Source: Rhizobium sp.
GTDB lineage: Bacteria > Pseudomonadota > Gammaproteobacteria > Burkholderiales > Thiobacillaceae
Direction of reading: 5' to 3'
DNA length: 64,000 bases
NCBI GenBank assembly: GCA_019459285.1
Contig: JAIBEL010000073.1
Span: 124,001 to 188,000 of the forward strand
The translations under genes and the position numbers were made by a program. The notes under the pieces were generated by a model. That model worked only from the letters and a program-made list of their open reading frames with translations. It was not told the DNA's origin and ran no database searches. Positions 34,218 through 44,700 of the stretch are shown here, in pieces; positions within the stretch are counted from its first letter, which is position 1; every line of letters starts with the position of its first letter.

Positions 34218-35784
34218 TGAAATCCACCTGCAGCACGTCCACGGCGAACGGCAGGCCGTCGATCGCGTCGGCCGACAGCCACTTGGCCGTCAGCCAGGTA
34301 TTGCGGTCCATGCCGTACGAGCCGCCGATGAAGAAACCCTTGCTGTTGGTGCCGCCCAGGCGGAAATCGGAATCGGCGAAGGCATCCAGCACCGCGTCGC
34401 GCTCCAGATGGCGATAGCCGAGGAAGGCCTGCCAGTCGCCCCGATTCTGGATCGAAGGCCAGCCCACCGTGACCTTGCTCTGCCATCCCAGCGTCCGGGC
34501 TGCCTGGGGTGTCGTCAGCAGCGCATTGACCTTGGCCGTGTCGTAACCGACGTTCTTCACCACGTCGCCGTCGACGATCACATGAATGGGGTCGAAGTGC
34601 GCCAGGTCCAGCGTGGCCGTCAGGTTGACAAGCGAGTAGTCGGCCGCCAGGCCATAAAGGTTCGGGCTGTCCACGGGGGACACCTCGAACATCGTATTAC
34701 CCTTTTGCCGTGACTTCAAAATGGAATTGGCATAGTCATATCGGGTATCGAAATCGATCGGATCTTTAACTGCGGCAATATTTCGGTAGTCGTAATAGGC
34801 CAGTCCAAAACGCCAGCGGGTATCGGCATCCATCTTCCAGTCCAGGCCGCCCTGTACAGCAAGCAGCCATTTATCCTTGGCCAGATTGACGGTTGACGTT
34901 TCCACCTCCTGCAGCGGGAAGGCCCCCATCGTGAAGAATGGCTTGCCTGTGCGATCGCTGCGCGCCCAGGGCGTGAACGTGGCGGCCACGCCGTCGAAGT
35001 TGAGGTTGTCGTTCCACACCAGATCGGTGCTGAAGAACGGATTGGGAATGCGCCCGCCGGATACCGACAACCAGTCCCATGGCTTGACCTTGGCATACGC
35101 CCGATCCAGCACAAGCGAGTACTTGTTGAAATCGTTGCCCAGCGTCTGGTTGGTGGAAAACGGGTCGGTGGTGTTGCCGGTCGAGAAGCGGAAGCCGGTC
35201 GAGACATAGTCCGTGACTTTTGCAGTCAGTCCCAGGCGGGCCCGCACTCGCAGACGCTGGCGATCCACCCCTGTGTTGATTGGATTGCTGAAGCTGCCGA
35301 GGCCATCTGGATCAAACACGAAGGCAGCGCCGGGTGCATTGCCGTTTGCAAACAGATCGTCCTGATAGCGCAGACGGAAATCGCCCTCCCATTTCAGCCT
35401 CCCCACCCACTCCGGCACCGCATTGACGTCGCCCCACTGCTCGGTCTTGGCCTGCGCCACCACTTCCTGACGGATCTGCTCGCTGATTTCGCGCTTCACC
35501 ATCTCGGGGATGTAGGGCACGCGCACCACGCCGGGCGCGGTCTCCGATACCGCACCGGCCTTGGCGCTCGCCTCGGCCGCTTCCTGGCCTTTTTTTTCGG
35601 CCTGCCTGACGAGGTCCTGCGCCGCCTCGGCGCTCAGCACGCCCTTCTTAACCAGCGCGTCCACAAGGGCGAGCGTCGTCGCGCGCAGGGTCTCCACATC
35701 CTGGCGTTCGCTACCGGCGTGCGCGGGCACTGAAAACGCCAGGCTCAACGCCATGACCAGGGGCTTGATGTAATGAGTTTTCAT
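34204..35784 (-). CDS. Putative outer-membrane porin
   Basis: A 526-residue protein with a signal peptide (cleavage near AHA-GSERQ). A periplasmic helical region (residues about 25-105) precedes a beta-barrel rich in alternating aromatic strands (WEGDFRLRYQDDLF, RLRVRARLGL, WRFGLAYYDYRN). It ends in phenylalanine, the outer-membrane insertion signal. It resembles the putative porin family that accompanies DUF2341-ExbB/ExbD/TonB clusters. The N-terminal helices could bind peptidoglycan or the TonB partner. The substrate is unknown. Confidence 0.82.
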   Translation of the reverse strand: MKTHYIKPLVMALSLAFSVPAHAGSERQDVETLRATTLALVDALVKKGVLSAEAAQDLVRQAEKKGQEAAEASAKAGAVSETAPGVVRVPYIPEMVKREISEQIRQEVVAQAKTEQWGDVNAVPEWVGRLKWEGDFRLRYQDDLFANGNAPGAAFVFDPDGLGSFSNPINTGVDRQRLRVRARLGLTAKVTDYVSTGFRFSTGNTTDPFSTNQTLGNDFNKYSLVLDRAYAKVKPWDWLSVSGGRIPNPFFSTDLVWNDNLNFDGVAATFTPWARSDRTGKPFFTMGAFPLQEVETSTVNLAKDKWLLAVQGGLDWKMDADTRWRFGLAYYDYRNIAAVKDPIDFDTRYDYANSILKSRQKGNTMFEVSPVDSPNLYGLAADYSLVNLTATLDLAHFDPIHVIVDGDVVKNVGYDTAKVNALLTTPQAARTLGWQSKVTVGWPSIQNRGDWQAFLGYRHLERDAVLDAFADSDFRLGGTNSKGFFIGGSYGMDRNTWLTAKWLSADAIDGLPFAVDVLQVDFNAKF

Positions 35785-35823
35785 GATGAGTTGGTTAATG
35801 GAATCTGTTCAAAAATCGGAATG

Positions 35824-36468
35824 TCAGCGCGACACCACGCGCAGCCGCACCGGCTGCGGCATGTCGTCCGGCAAGGGGTCGCGCAGGCTCACCCGGAGAA
35901 TTTCCTGGCGCAGCGCTTCGTCCAGTTCGCTGTCGCCCGTGCCCTTGTCGAGCTGTACCCGGCTGACGCCACCCGACGGGTTGAACCAGATCTGCGCGAC
36001 CACCTTGTAATCCTTGCCCTGCAATGCCTTGGCGCGTCTCAGTTCGTCCTCCAGCTGGCGCGAAATCATGTTCGAATACCAGCTGCGCCGTTCGTCCCGG
36101 TCGCCGCCACCGCCGATGCCGATCCCGCTGCCCGCAGCCAGGTCGGTCGCCATCCCGCCCGCCGGTCCGTCGGGGATGCCGCCGGGCGGTGGCGGCGGCG
36201 CCTCGGGCTGGGGCGGCTGCGGCTGGTCGAGCTTGACCTCTTCCTTCGGCTTGTCGATCTTCTGCGGCTCCGGCGGTTTTTCCTCCGGCGGCTTGGGGGG
36301 CGGCGGCCTGACCAGGGAAATGGTCTGGATCTTCGGCCGCTCCGGCTTGCCGGAATCATTGATGAAGCCCATCACCCCCCAGATCACGCCTGCCGTGAAC
36401 AACGCCATGAACAGCAGGCCACCAATGAGCGGCAGCCGGCTGCGCAGGGATCGCTTGCGATCAGGCAT
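35824..36468 (-). CDS. tonB: TonB-like energy-transducing protein
   Basis: A 214-residue TonB-type protein with one N-terminal membrane helix (residues about 13-34), a proline/lysine/glutamate-rich periplasmic spacer (about 45-100), a glycine-rich hinge, and a C-terminal TonB domain ending LRDPLPDDMPQPVRLRVVSR. It would carry energy from the ExbB-ExbD channel to an outer-membrane partner, here most likely the porin encoded next. Start at 36468, 2 bp after the exbD stop. Confidence 0.85.
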   Translation of the reverse strand: MPDRKRSLRSRLPLIGGLLFMALFTAGVIWGVMGFINDSGKPERPKIQTISLVRPPPPKPPEEKPPEPQKIDKPKEEVKLDQPQPPQPEAPPPPPGGIPDGPAGGMATDLAAGSGIGIGGGGDRDERRSWYSNMISRQLEDELRRAKALQGKDYKVVAQIWFNPSGGVSRVQLDKGTGDSELDEALRQEILRVSLRDPLPDDMPQPVRLRVVSR

Positions 36469-36470
36469 CG

Positions 36471-36878
36471 TTACTTCGGCTGCTTGGCCGTCACCAGCCC
36501 GAGTTGGGTGATGTCGAGGCGACCGCACAGATCCATCACCTCGACCACTTTTTCATAGGCGATCTTCGAATCGCCTTTGATCACCACCGGCAGGTCGGGG
36601 GTGATCGCCTTGAAGCTCTTCAGGCGGCTTTCCAGCTCGGCCATGCTGACGGGATAGGTGTCCAGATAGATCTGCCCGTTGGCATCGATGGTGACCGACT
36701 TGGTCTTCGGCTTGGCCAGGCTCGGCGTATTGCTGGCCTTGGGCAGATTGACCTTGATGCCCTGTACCGAAGCGGTCGTCATGATGATGAAAATGACCAG
36801 CAGCACGTACGCCAGGTCGAGCATCGGCGTGATGTTGATGTCGTCGAACGGTTCGTTGTCTTCGCGGATCTCGGCCAT
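36471..36878 (-). CDS. exbD: ExbD/TolR-family proton-channel protein
   Basis: A 135-residue ExbD with the family's N-terminal block DDINITPMLDLAYVLLVIFIIMT. The membrane-embedded aspartate in PMLDLAYVLL is the proton-relay residue. A periplasmic domain (residues about 45-135) follows. It works with the ExbB-type channel protein encoded 9 bp upstream and with TonB downstream. Confidence 0.92.
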   Translation of the reverse strand: MAEIREDNEPFDDINITPMLDLAYVLLVIFIIMTTASVQGIKVNLPKASNTPSLAKPKTKSVTIDANGQIYLDTYPVSMAELESRLKSFKAITPDLPVVIKGDSKIAYEKVVEVMDLCGRLDITQLGLVTAKQPK

Positions 36879-36887
36879 GTCCGTCCC

Positions 36888-38642
36888 CTATCGGCTGTAG
36901 GTTTCGGCGATGCGGGCGATGTACTCGTCGACGAACACGTGCATGTCGGCGCTGATCGCCTTGATGCGCGATCCCAGGTAGTTGTAGCCAAACAGCGCCG
37001 GGATCGCGACCGCCAGGCCGGCCACGGTGGCGACCAGCGCGGCGGCGATGCCGGGCGCGATCGCCGCCACGTTGACGTCGCCGGTGGCGGCGATCGCGGC
37101 GAAGGTGATCATCACCCCCACCACGGTGCCGAGCAGGCCCAGGAACGGACCGCCGGAAATCGCGATGGTCAGCAGCACCATCAGGCTGTTGAGCTTCTGG
37201 TTCTCCCGCACCACCGTGGCGTCGAGGCTCGCCTTCACCACGTCGAGCGCCTGCGGCGACAGTTCCACACTGGCACGCTTGCCCATGCGGTTCTTCACCT
37301 GCTGGATGCCGGCGTGATAGATGCGGTAGAGGGTCGAGTTCTGGTGATGGTCGTGGTGGCCGAACAGGATCTCCGCCATGCCGCTGCCCTTGAGGTCGGC
37401 ATCCGCCGGATCGTCGTCGGCATCCAGCCTGGCGGTATCCTGCGCCTTCAGGTCATGGAAGGCTTCCAGGAATTCCTTGTTCGCCCGGGTGATCTTGCTC
37501 ACCAGCAGCGCCTTCGTCGTCATCACCAGGACGCTGATGCCCAGCATCACCATCAGCACGGCGATCACCACCCAGCCATCCAGCGTCACGCTCTTCAGGA
37601 TCACGCCGAAGTAGGATGCATCGCCGCCGCCATCCTCGCTCTCCTCCTCACCCGCCTGCACCACCTTGTCGCTGTCCGGCCCCTGCGTCATCGCAGCCAG
37701 GCGCAGCCAGTCCGCGCTGCGCGCGACGCCGGACACTTCCAGTTCATCGACCTCGCCCCTGAAGCCCGAGCCAAGTTTCAGATCCAGTGCCGCATCGGGT
37801 GCCGTCACGGCCGCCTCGCCTGCCATCGCGCCATTGAGATACACACGAAGCTTGTCGCCAAGGGTCGCCGACACCTGGCTCCAGCCTGTTGCGGGGACAT
37901 CCGGCCCGGTTACCGTGACGCTGCCCGAACGGGCGACCAGCTTGCCGCCTTCCAGTGCCAGCGTCAGCGTCTGCCCGGCATGCAGCAGTTCGGCCGTCTG
38001 GCCGTCCGTGTCCGGCTTGATCCAGAGCGAGACCGTCATGCCGGTCGCCGCGCCGTAGACCAGTTTCGGGGCGGCGGGAATATCGAGCGTTTGCGTCCCG
38101 TCGAACTTGATGGCCCCGCTGATCGGCCCGCCCGGGGTGCGCGTGGCGGTGAAGGCGCCGGACGCGATCGCCGCCGCCGTACTGTCCTGTGGCGCACCGC
38201 TGGCTTCTGCGTAATGCTGGACCAGCATGAACGTCGGGTCGTAGACCGCCTTGCCGTCGCCTGCCGCGGGCGCGCCCTCATTCCCGTAATACAGCCAGAT
38301 CTGCTGCTTGTCCTTGCCGCCTTCCACCTTCGGAACCTGCACCCAGATCAGGGCCTGCTCGGCGGTGCTGTCGAATTTCTCGATCTGGAAATTAAGCGGC
38401 GTCTTGTCGTCACCCGCCACGAAGCGCAGATCGGAGCCATTGGGATTCGCGCTCAGAAAGTCGAAGTTACCCGTGTGCAGGCGGATCAATACCGGCACAT
38501 TGGCCTGCGCCTCCTTCACTGCGGCACCCGAATCGGCCGTATTGATCGTGATTGCCTTGCGCGCAGACCAGTCGCCGTTCCACCACGCATGGGCCGGGGT
38601 GGCCGCCAACATCAACAGCAGAAGGAACAAAAATCGGTTCAT
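36888..38642 (-). CDS. exbB: DUF2341-LamG-MotA/TolQ/ExbB fusion protein
   Basis: A 584-residue three-part protein. After a signal peptide (MNRFLFLLLLMLAATPAHAW) comes a DUF2341 domain (about residues 20-130; WWNGDWSARKAITINT), then a LamG/concanavalin-like domain (about 150-320; FDGTQTLDIPAAPKL, MTVSLWIKP). Three membrane helices of an ExbB/TolQ proton channel follow (about 365-390, 490-520, 530-560; FLGLLGTVVGVMITF). A stand-alone ExbB has no periplasmic binding domain, so this version may sense or bind a glycan or protein outside the inner membrane. It heads the exbB-exbD-tonB operon. Confidence 0.87.
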   Translation of the reverse strand: MNRFLFLLLLMLAATPAHAWWNGDWSARKAITINTADSGAAVKEAQANVPVLIRLHTGNFDFLSANPNGSDLRFVAGDDKTPLNFQIEKFDSTAEQALIWVQVPKVEGGKDKQQIWLYYGNEGAPAAGDGKAVYDPTFMLVQHYAEASGAPQDSTAAAIASGAFTATRTPGGPISGAIKFDGTQTLDIPAAPKLVYGAATGMTVSLWIKPDTDGQTAELLHAGQTLTLALEGGKLVARSGSVTVTGPDVPATGWSQVSATLGDKLRVYLNGAMAGEAAVTAPDAALDLKLGSGFRGEVDELEVSGVARSADWLRLAAMTQGPDSDKVVQAGEEESEDGGGDASYFGVILKSVTLDGWVVIAVLMVMLGISVLVMTTKALLVSKITRANKEFLEAFHDLKAQDTARLDADDDPADADLKGSGMAEILFGHHDHHQNSTLYRIYHAGIQQVKNRMGKRASVELSPQALDVVKASLDATVVRENQKLNSLMVLLTIAISGGPFLGLLGTVVGVMITFAAIAATGDVNVAAIAPGIAAALVATVAGLAVAIPALFGYNYLGSRIKAISADMHVFVDEYIARIAETYSR

Positions 38643-38725
38643 GGCGGACAGGCTTCGCGGTATTAACAAAGCCTACGAGTGTGCCGTCGGACTGTTGCGT
38701 CGCCATGAAAACAGCCTGACCCGAC

Positions 38726-38743
38726 ATGAGCCGAATGGCTCAG
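38726..38743. promoter_or_regulatory. Palindromic operator copy A (exbB-exbD-tonB operon)
   Basis: ATGAGCC-GAAT-GGCTCAG, one mismatch from the perfect palindrome, 84 bp before the exbB-fusion start and just after the giant exoprotein gene. A -10-like CACACT (minus strand, 38683-38678) lies about 54 bp from its centre. Same motif as copies B, C and D. Confidence 0.55.
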
Positions 38744-38768
38744 GTTCGAGCAGCCTGTTTAGACGAGA

Positions 38769-41700
38769 TCACGTGCCGCTCTTTTTCTGTTTTCGGCAGA
38801 GCGCATCGTCCTTTCCGCATTCGGCGGATTCCCCCCCAAAACCCAGTACCTCGACGGTAACGAAACCAGGGCGGAACGACTTGATATCTGCATCCTTTTC
38901 GGAAGCCAGTGCATTATTTGCCTGAGCCATCGCATCCATCGCCTTACTGGCACTTGCTGCGGCATCACCGGAAACAGGCGCTGCCGGCACGCCCGACGAG
39001 ACGGATGGAACGCCTACGGAACTACCACTTGCCGAGAAATTGTCGGCGTTCTTGACCACCAGCGCGGCCACGACCAGTCCGCTGGCGGAACTGACCCCCG
39101 CCTCGCCGGCGTCGATCGTCCCAGTCGGGGCCAGCAGATAGACTTTGCCCGGATCGGGTTGCTGTAGGGGCCCGAAGCCGTCCGGATCGTAGCTGACGGT
39201 GCGGATGCCGCTGCCGCTGACATCCAGTGGCGGTAACAACAGCAACTTGCCGGTCGGGGTGCCATCGGCCTTCAGTTCGGCGACGAGCCGAGGCGGAGAA
39301 CTGGTCCTCGCGGAGCGCGAACCCCGCCCGGCATCCAGGGTGCTGCCATCGCCGCTGGTGTAGAGCAGGATGTCACCGCCCTGGAAGGTCGCCACCTTGG
39401 ACAGGTTGACGTTCATGTCGCCGCTCAGATAGGCGTTGATCGCGCCGCCGGCAGTCGTATAGATACCGATGTTGCGTCCGCTGCTGGCGGTAGGCAGGCC
39501 GACGTTGATATTGCCGTTAGGCGCAAGCAGGTTGATGTCGCCACCTGCCGCCCCCGGGTTGGTGCTGGTACTGACGCGCGCATTGTATAGCGTGATGTCA
39601 CCCGTGCGGCCAGCCTTGAATAGCGCGGCGATCGCGTTGTTGGCCGCGACAAGCGCGCCATTGTAGGCATCGGTCATCAGGCCTGTTGCTGATCTCCCGG
39701 CAGCGTCATTCGGATCGATCGGCGCTTCATACACAGCGCGGCTACCCGGTTGGACCGCGCCGGCAAACAGCACGTCGATGGCCTGGTTGGCCTCCTGGAT
39801 CACGGCGTTCGCCTCGGCGACGGCAGCCTCGGTCGATTTCGCATCGCTCTGCACCTGACCGAGCAGGCCCTGAAACTGGCCGACACTGCGCAGCACGCTG
39901 AACAGACCCTCGACCTGCTCGGTACTGAGCGAACCGGTGTCCACGCCGGACATGACAATCAACGAGGCCGCACCCGCGGTCTGCAAGCTGTTATTGGTCG
40001 TGTTGCCAACGGCATCGATGCGGGTCACGTCGTTCGAGTCGAGCACCGAGCCACTGAACTTGGTGGCATTCACCGCGCCAAGATTGACGTTCCGACCCGC
40101 CTCGACCAGGAGTTTTCCGGGGCCGGCAATCTGGATGTGCGGCATCAATCCCCATTGCGTGCCGTTGTCCAGCACGTTCGAGTACAGCACATCGCGGCCC
40201 GCCGCCACCCGGCTGATGTCGTCGCCGAGATTCTGCAAGTCGAGCTGCACGTTGGCGATGTCACGGCCGGCCAGGACCGCCGACTTTTGCGGGAAGTAGA
40301 AAGCGGCGTCACTGACGTCGCCCGTTCCTGCCACCACGGCGTAGCGATAGCCGGACAGCACGGATGGCGTGACCATTCGGGCGTCGGAGACCAGCGGCGG
40401 ATTGAAGGTATAGGATTTCCCCAGAGCGATGAAGTCGCTGATCCCGAGTACCGGGCTGCCGGCCGTGCCCAAGTTGGCGGGATCGTAGTCGCCCGCCCGC
40501 AATACCAGGTCGTGCACGGTGTCGCCGGCCAACAGGCGGAAAAGGCCATTACTATCCGGCAATTGGGCAAGACCGTTGGAACCGCCAGCCATCAAGGCGT
40601 TCGAGGCGTCGAACCGACCGGTACCGCTGCTCACGCTGCCTTCCAGTGCGGCGGCGGAGAAACGCGGCGGCAGGATGTTTTTGGCCGATTCGGTGACAGG
40701 CACGATCATCAGGTTGCCGCCCACCGCTGTCAACGACAGACTGTCTTCGGGCGCGTAGCTGAAGAAATAGCTGGGGGTACCCCGATAGCCCAGGCGCGTG
40801 TTCGAAACCGTGGCCCCTGCATTCTTCGGGCTCGCGGTGATTGTGGGGTTGGCCGCGCTACCGAGCGTCACGCCGCCCAGCGCTTCGACGTCGACATGGG
40901 CGCCGCGCCAAGCCGGATCGTCGCTCCAGCCCATCAGCCAGAAGGCCGGTGCGGTGGCGCTGTCGGCGACGCCGTTGAGGCCGCCGATATCGCCGCCCGC
41001 CGTGAAGCTGGCGCGGCCGCGGCCGATCAGATACTGGCCGCCGAGCAGGTCGCTGCCGGCATCGATGCGCACATCGCCACCGCCGTACACGGCGTTCGCG
41101 CTCGGAATGGTATTCCGGCCATTCACGGTCACCAGGGTCGCGCTGGTCGATGCCGAGCGTGAAGTGGCGGAAGCGACCGAAAGATTGCTGATGGTGTTCG
41201 ACGCCGCAATAGCGATGTTACCGCCGCCCAGCGTGGCGATCCCCTCGATCCCTTTGGTTTTTGCGATCGTGTTGCCAAGACGGTCCACCCACCAGTAGGC
41301 TGGCTGGTAGGCGTAGCCACGCGCCACGCTGACCGACGAATTGAGCGTGGTGCCGGGAACGACCGTGTTGCGCCGCAGCCAGTCGTTGACGTTGGCATAG
41401 CCGCCGCTGCCCGTGACATCACGCTTGGCATCGATGGAAATACTGCCGCCGTCAACGAAATTGACGCCGCTCGCCGGTGCGAAGTATTTGTTGTTCAGTG
41501 CGGGGTCGGCGGCCATGATGGGCAAGGCCACTGCGCGTCCCGTGGTGTACACCACCGACGCCGGCGTGGCCACCCTGACATCCCGGCCCGCAGCGATCCG
41601 GATGTCGCCGGTGCTGCTGGTGAGCTTGCCGCCAGTGTTCAGAACCACGTCGCCCACTGTCGTCGAGGGCGTCACCGCCAGAACGTCGGCAGCAGCGTTA

Positions 41701-44700
41701 TCCGCGCCGCCCGCCAGTTCCAGGGTCCAGCCCGAATCGGGCGGAAGCGTGCTTTCGTTCGGCAGACCGAGCCGCGCGTTCACATCGATGTTGCCGGCGG
41801 CGCGCAAGGCCAGCCGGCCTGCGGTCTGGTTGACGCCGGTACGCAGCCAGCTGGCGTCTGTCAGATCCCAGTCGGCATCGACCGTCATGTCGCCGCTGCT
41901 GACCAGTTCCACGCCGGCGCGCACCTTCAAGTTGCCGCTGGCGACATCGGAACCGCCGGTCAGCAGCGTCAAGAGCGCCGCGTCATGCATTCCGTCCGCA
42001 GCGTTCATGAAGGTGTCGTAGTCGGTGTAGACGATGCTCGAGGTCGACGCGGCGCTGGAGGTCGCCGTGATTCCGCTGTAGCGCTGGTAGCCTTCGAGGA
42101 TGACCTGGCCGTCCTGAGGCACCTGTCCGCCGGGCACGCTGACCGTGCCGCCGGCCACCTTCACCTGGCCGGCGAGGGTGGCCTGCAGGCCACTTCCATT
42201 CGCCGTCCTCGGCGCGGAGAACACGACCTCGCCGCCGCTGGACTTGCCGGCCGCAGCGGCGGACACGTCGATCAGCGCGCCGCTGTCGAAATCGAGTTGG
42301 CCATTGCGGGCATATAGCGCGACCTTGCCGCCGTCGGAATAGGCAGCGTCTGGCGCGATATCGCTGGAGGTGCCATTAGCCGCGATACGGCTGCCGCCGA
42401 CCAAATGAATGCCCTGACCGGCGTCGAGTTCAACCTGGCCGCCGCCCGTGGCGCCGGAGGCGTCGAGGCTGCCTTTCACGTTGATGGCGCCGGCATCGGC
42501 CACCAGCTGGATATTTTTTGCGTTCACGCTGTCCGTAGCCGCGACGTTCACATCGCCGGTACGCGCACGCAGATAACGGGTGTGGCCGAACCCGCCGGTT
42601 TCCAGCGCCGAATTGAGTGCGGAGAAATTGGCCAGGCTGGCGGCATCGATGTTCGCACTGCCGGACTGCTGGCCCGGGGCCGCGCCGGCCGACAGGGTGC
42701 CGTCCAGCGCCACCGTGCCGTTCGCCGCCGCAGCCGTCAGCACCCCTGCGTCGCTACCCGCCGCGCCGCCCCGCAGATCGATGCTCGACCCGGCCTGGGC
42801 GTCGACCGAGCCCTGCTCGCTGGTCATCGTGAAGCGGCCGGCGGAGGCCGATTCGGTGATGTCAGCCGTGCCCTGGGCAAACGTCTTTTCATAGGAAGAC
42901 AGGTCGATGCTGGCCCCATTCTCCAGCGTGATGCCGTCGCCGGCTGCCGCGCCACGGGCGGTGAACGCCAGCCGGCCGGATTTCAGAACGATGTTGCCGC
43001 CGAAGTCCACCTTGCTGGCGTCGATCTGCAATTTGCCGCCCGGTAGGAGTGCGTCGGTGAAATCCGGGCTGCTGGCGGGCCGGGTAACTTTAATCGCATG
43101 CCAGGTCTGCTGGCCGGCGTCATAGGCCTGGATCTTCTGATCGGCCAGCCGGCCGCCTGCGGCGATGCGGCCGGCTGCGATGTTCAGGTCCGACGCGACG
43201 CTCAGGGTGCCCGAACCTTGCAGCGACACCTCACCCGCGTTCAAATCGACCTGGTTGAAACCGGCCACCGTGAAGCCCGCGCCATTCTGACTGCTGTCGG
43301 CCAGTACCAGCTTGTCGGCGTTTAGGGTCAGCATGCCGGTTCCGGGCGCATTCGCCGCCAGGGCGGTGCCGCTCAGGTTTTCCAGCGTGACCGTGCCGGC
43401 GGACAAGGCCACCGGTGCGCCCGTCCCGTTGACGTCGTGGCCGACCAGGCCGGCGCTGTCGAACGTGAAACTGCCGGTGCCGGTTTGACCGAGACTGACG
43501 TTGCCATACAGGTCGATGCTGGAATAGCTGCGCAGCACAAAATTCCTGGCGCTGCTCAACGCCGCCAGCTGGGCGTTCCCCAGCGCCAGCGCCGTGCTGT
43601 TTTGCGGCACGGCACCGAGGGCGATCTGGCGCGCCCCGATCGCCAGGGTATCGCTCTCCACCACACCCGCCATGTGTGGCGTGCCGGTCGAATCGATGAC
43701 GACGGATCCCCCCTTCGCGCTCAGCTTCGCGCCGGCGGCGATATCAAGATTGCCGTGTGCAGGATCCGTGTCCAGCGCGCCGCTTCTGACGATGGGCGCC
43801 AATTCAGCAGCTGACAGGCCCAGCAAAGCACCGTACTGTCCGCCATCGGGGTTCACGTTGACCTTGAGCGTGCCGGCCCGGCTGACCACCGTGCCTGATG
43901 CTTCCAGGGTGGACGTACCCGTTACGTTCAGCGTGTCGGTTGCGGCCAGCCACATTTCCGGGGCGCGCAAGGTGCCGCCATCGAGATCGACGAGGACGTC
44001 GCTGGCGACAACGTCGAGCGTCTGACCGTTTGCGGTATCGGTGCGCTTGCCGCCGATAAGCAAGTCGGCTCCCAGCCTCGACAGGTCGTCAGCCTTCAGG
44101 CTGGTATAGCCGCTTGGAGCCACGGCGGCGTTGTCCACGATGGCAAATTTCGCCCCATAGATATCCACCTGGCCGTTGGCGCCGTATCTGCCAAGCGCCT
44201 CGCGCATCCCCGCCTTGGCCAATAGAGTGCCCTCGAACGCCAGATTCCCCCTGGCGCCGATGCTCAATCGGCCCCCGTCCTGCGGCAATGCCGGCAACGG
44301 CGTGTTGTTCTTCGCAGCCTGGTCGACGAAATACTGGCTGCCGGTCACGAGATACTCGGCTTGCGGATGGCTGGTCTGGGTCAGCGCATCCGCGCCTGAC
44401 TGGACGCTGAATCCCGACCAGACAGACTGGCGTATGCCGGTGCCCGCGTACCCCAGCCTGCCAGCCACGATCACGCTACCGTCGACTTGCGTCGCCGCAT
44501 AGCCCGAGTTGAGGTTCGTGTAGCCGGCCGCGCTTTGCGCCTTCACCAGATAAGCACCGGGCAACAAGGCGTAATAGGCAGGCAACAGTGCGTAGTCCCC
44601 TTGGGGCAGGCCGGCGCCTGCGGCGAGATGCACCATGGTGTAGGGAGCGCCGGCATTCACGTCGACGGGCGCGAGGCCATTGAGATAGCCGTCGCCAGGT

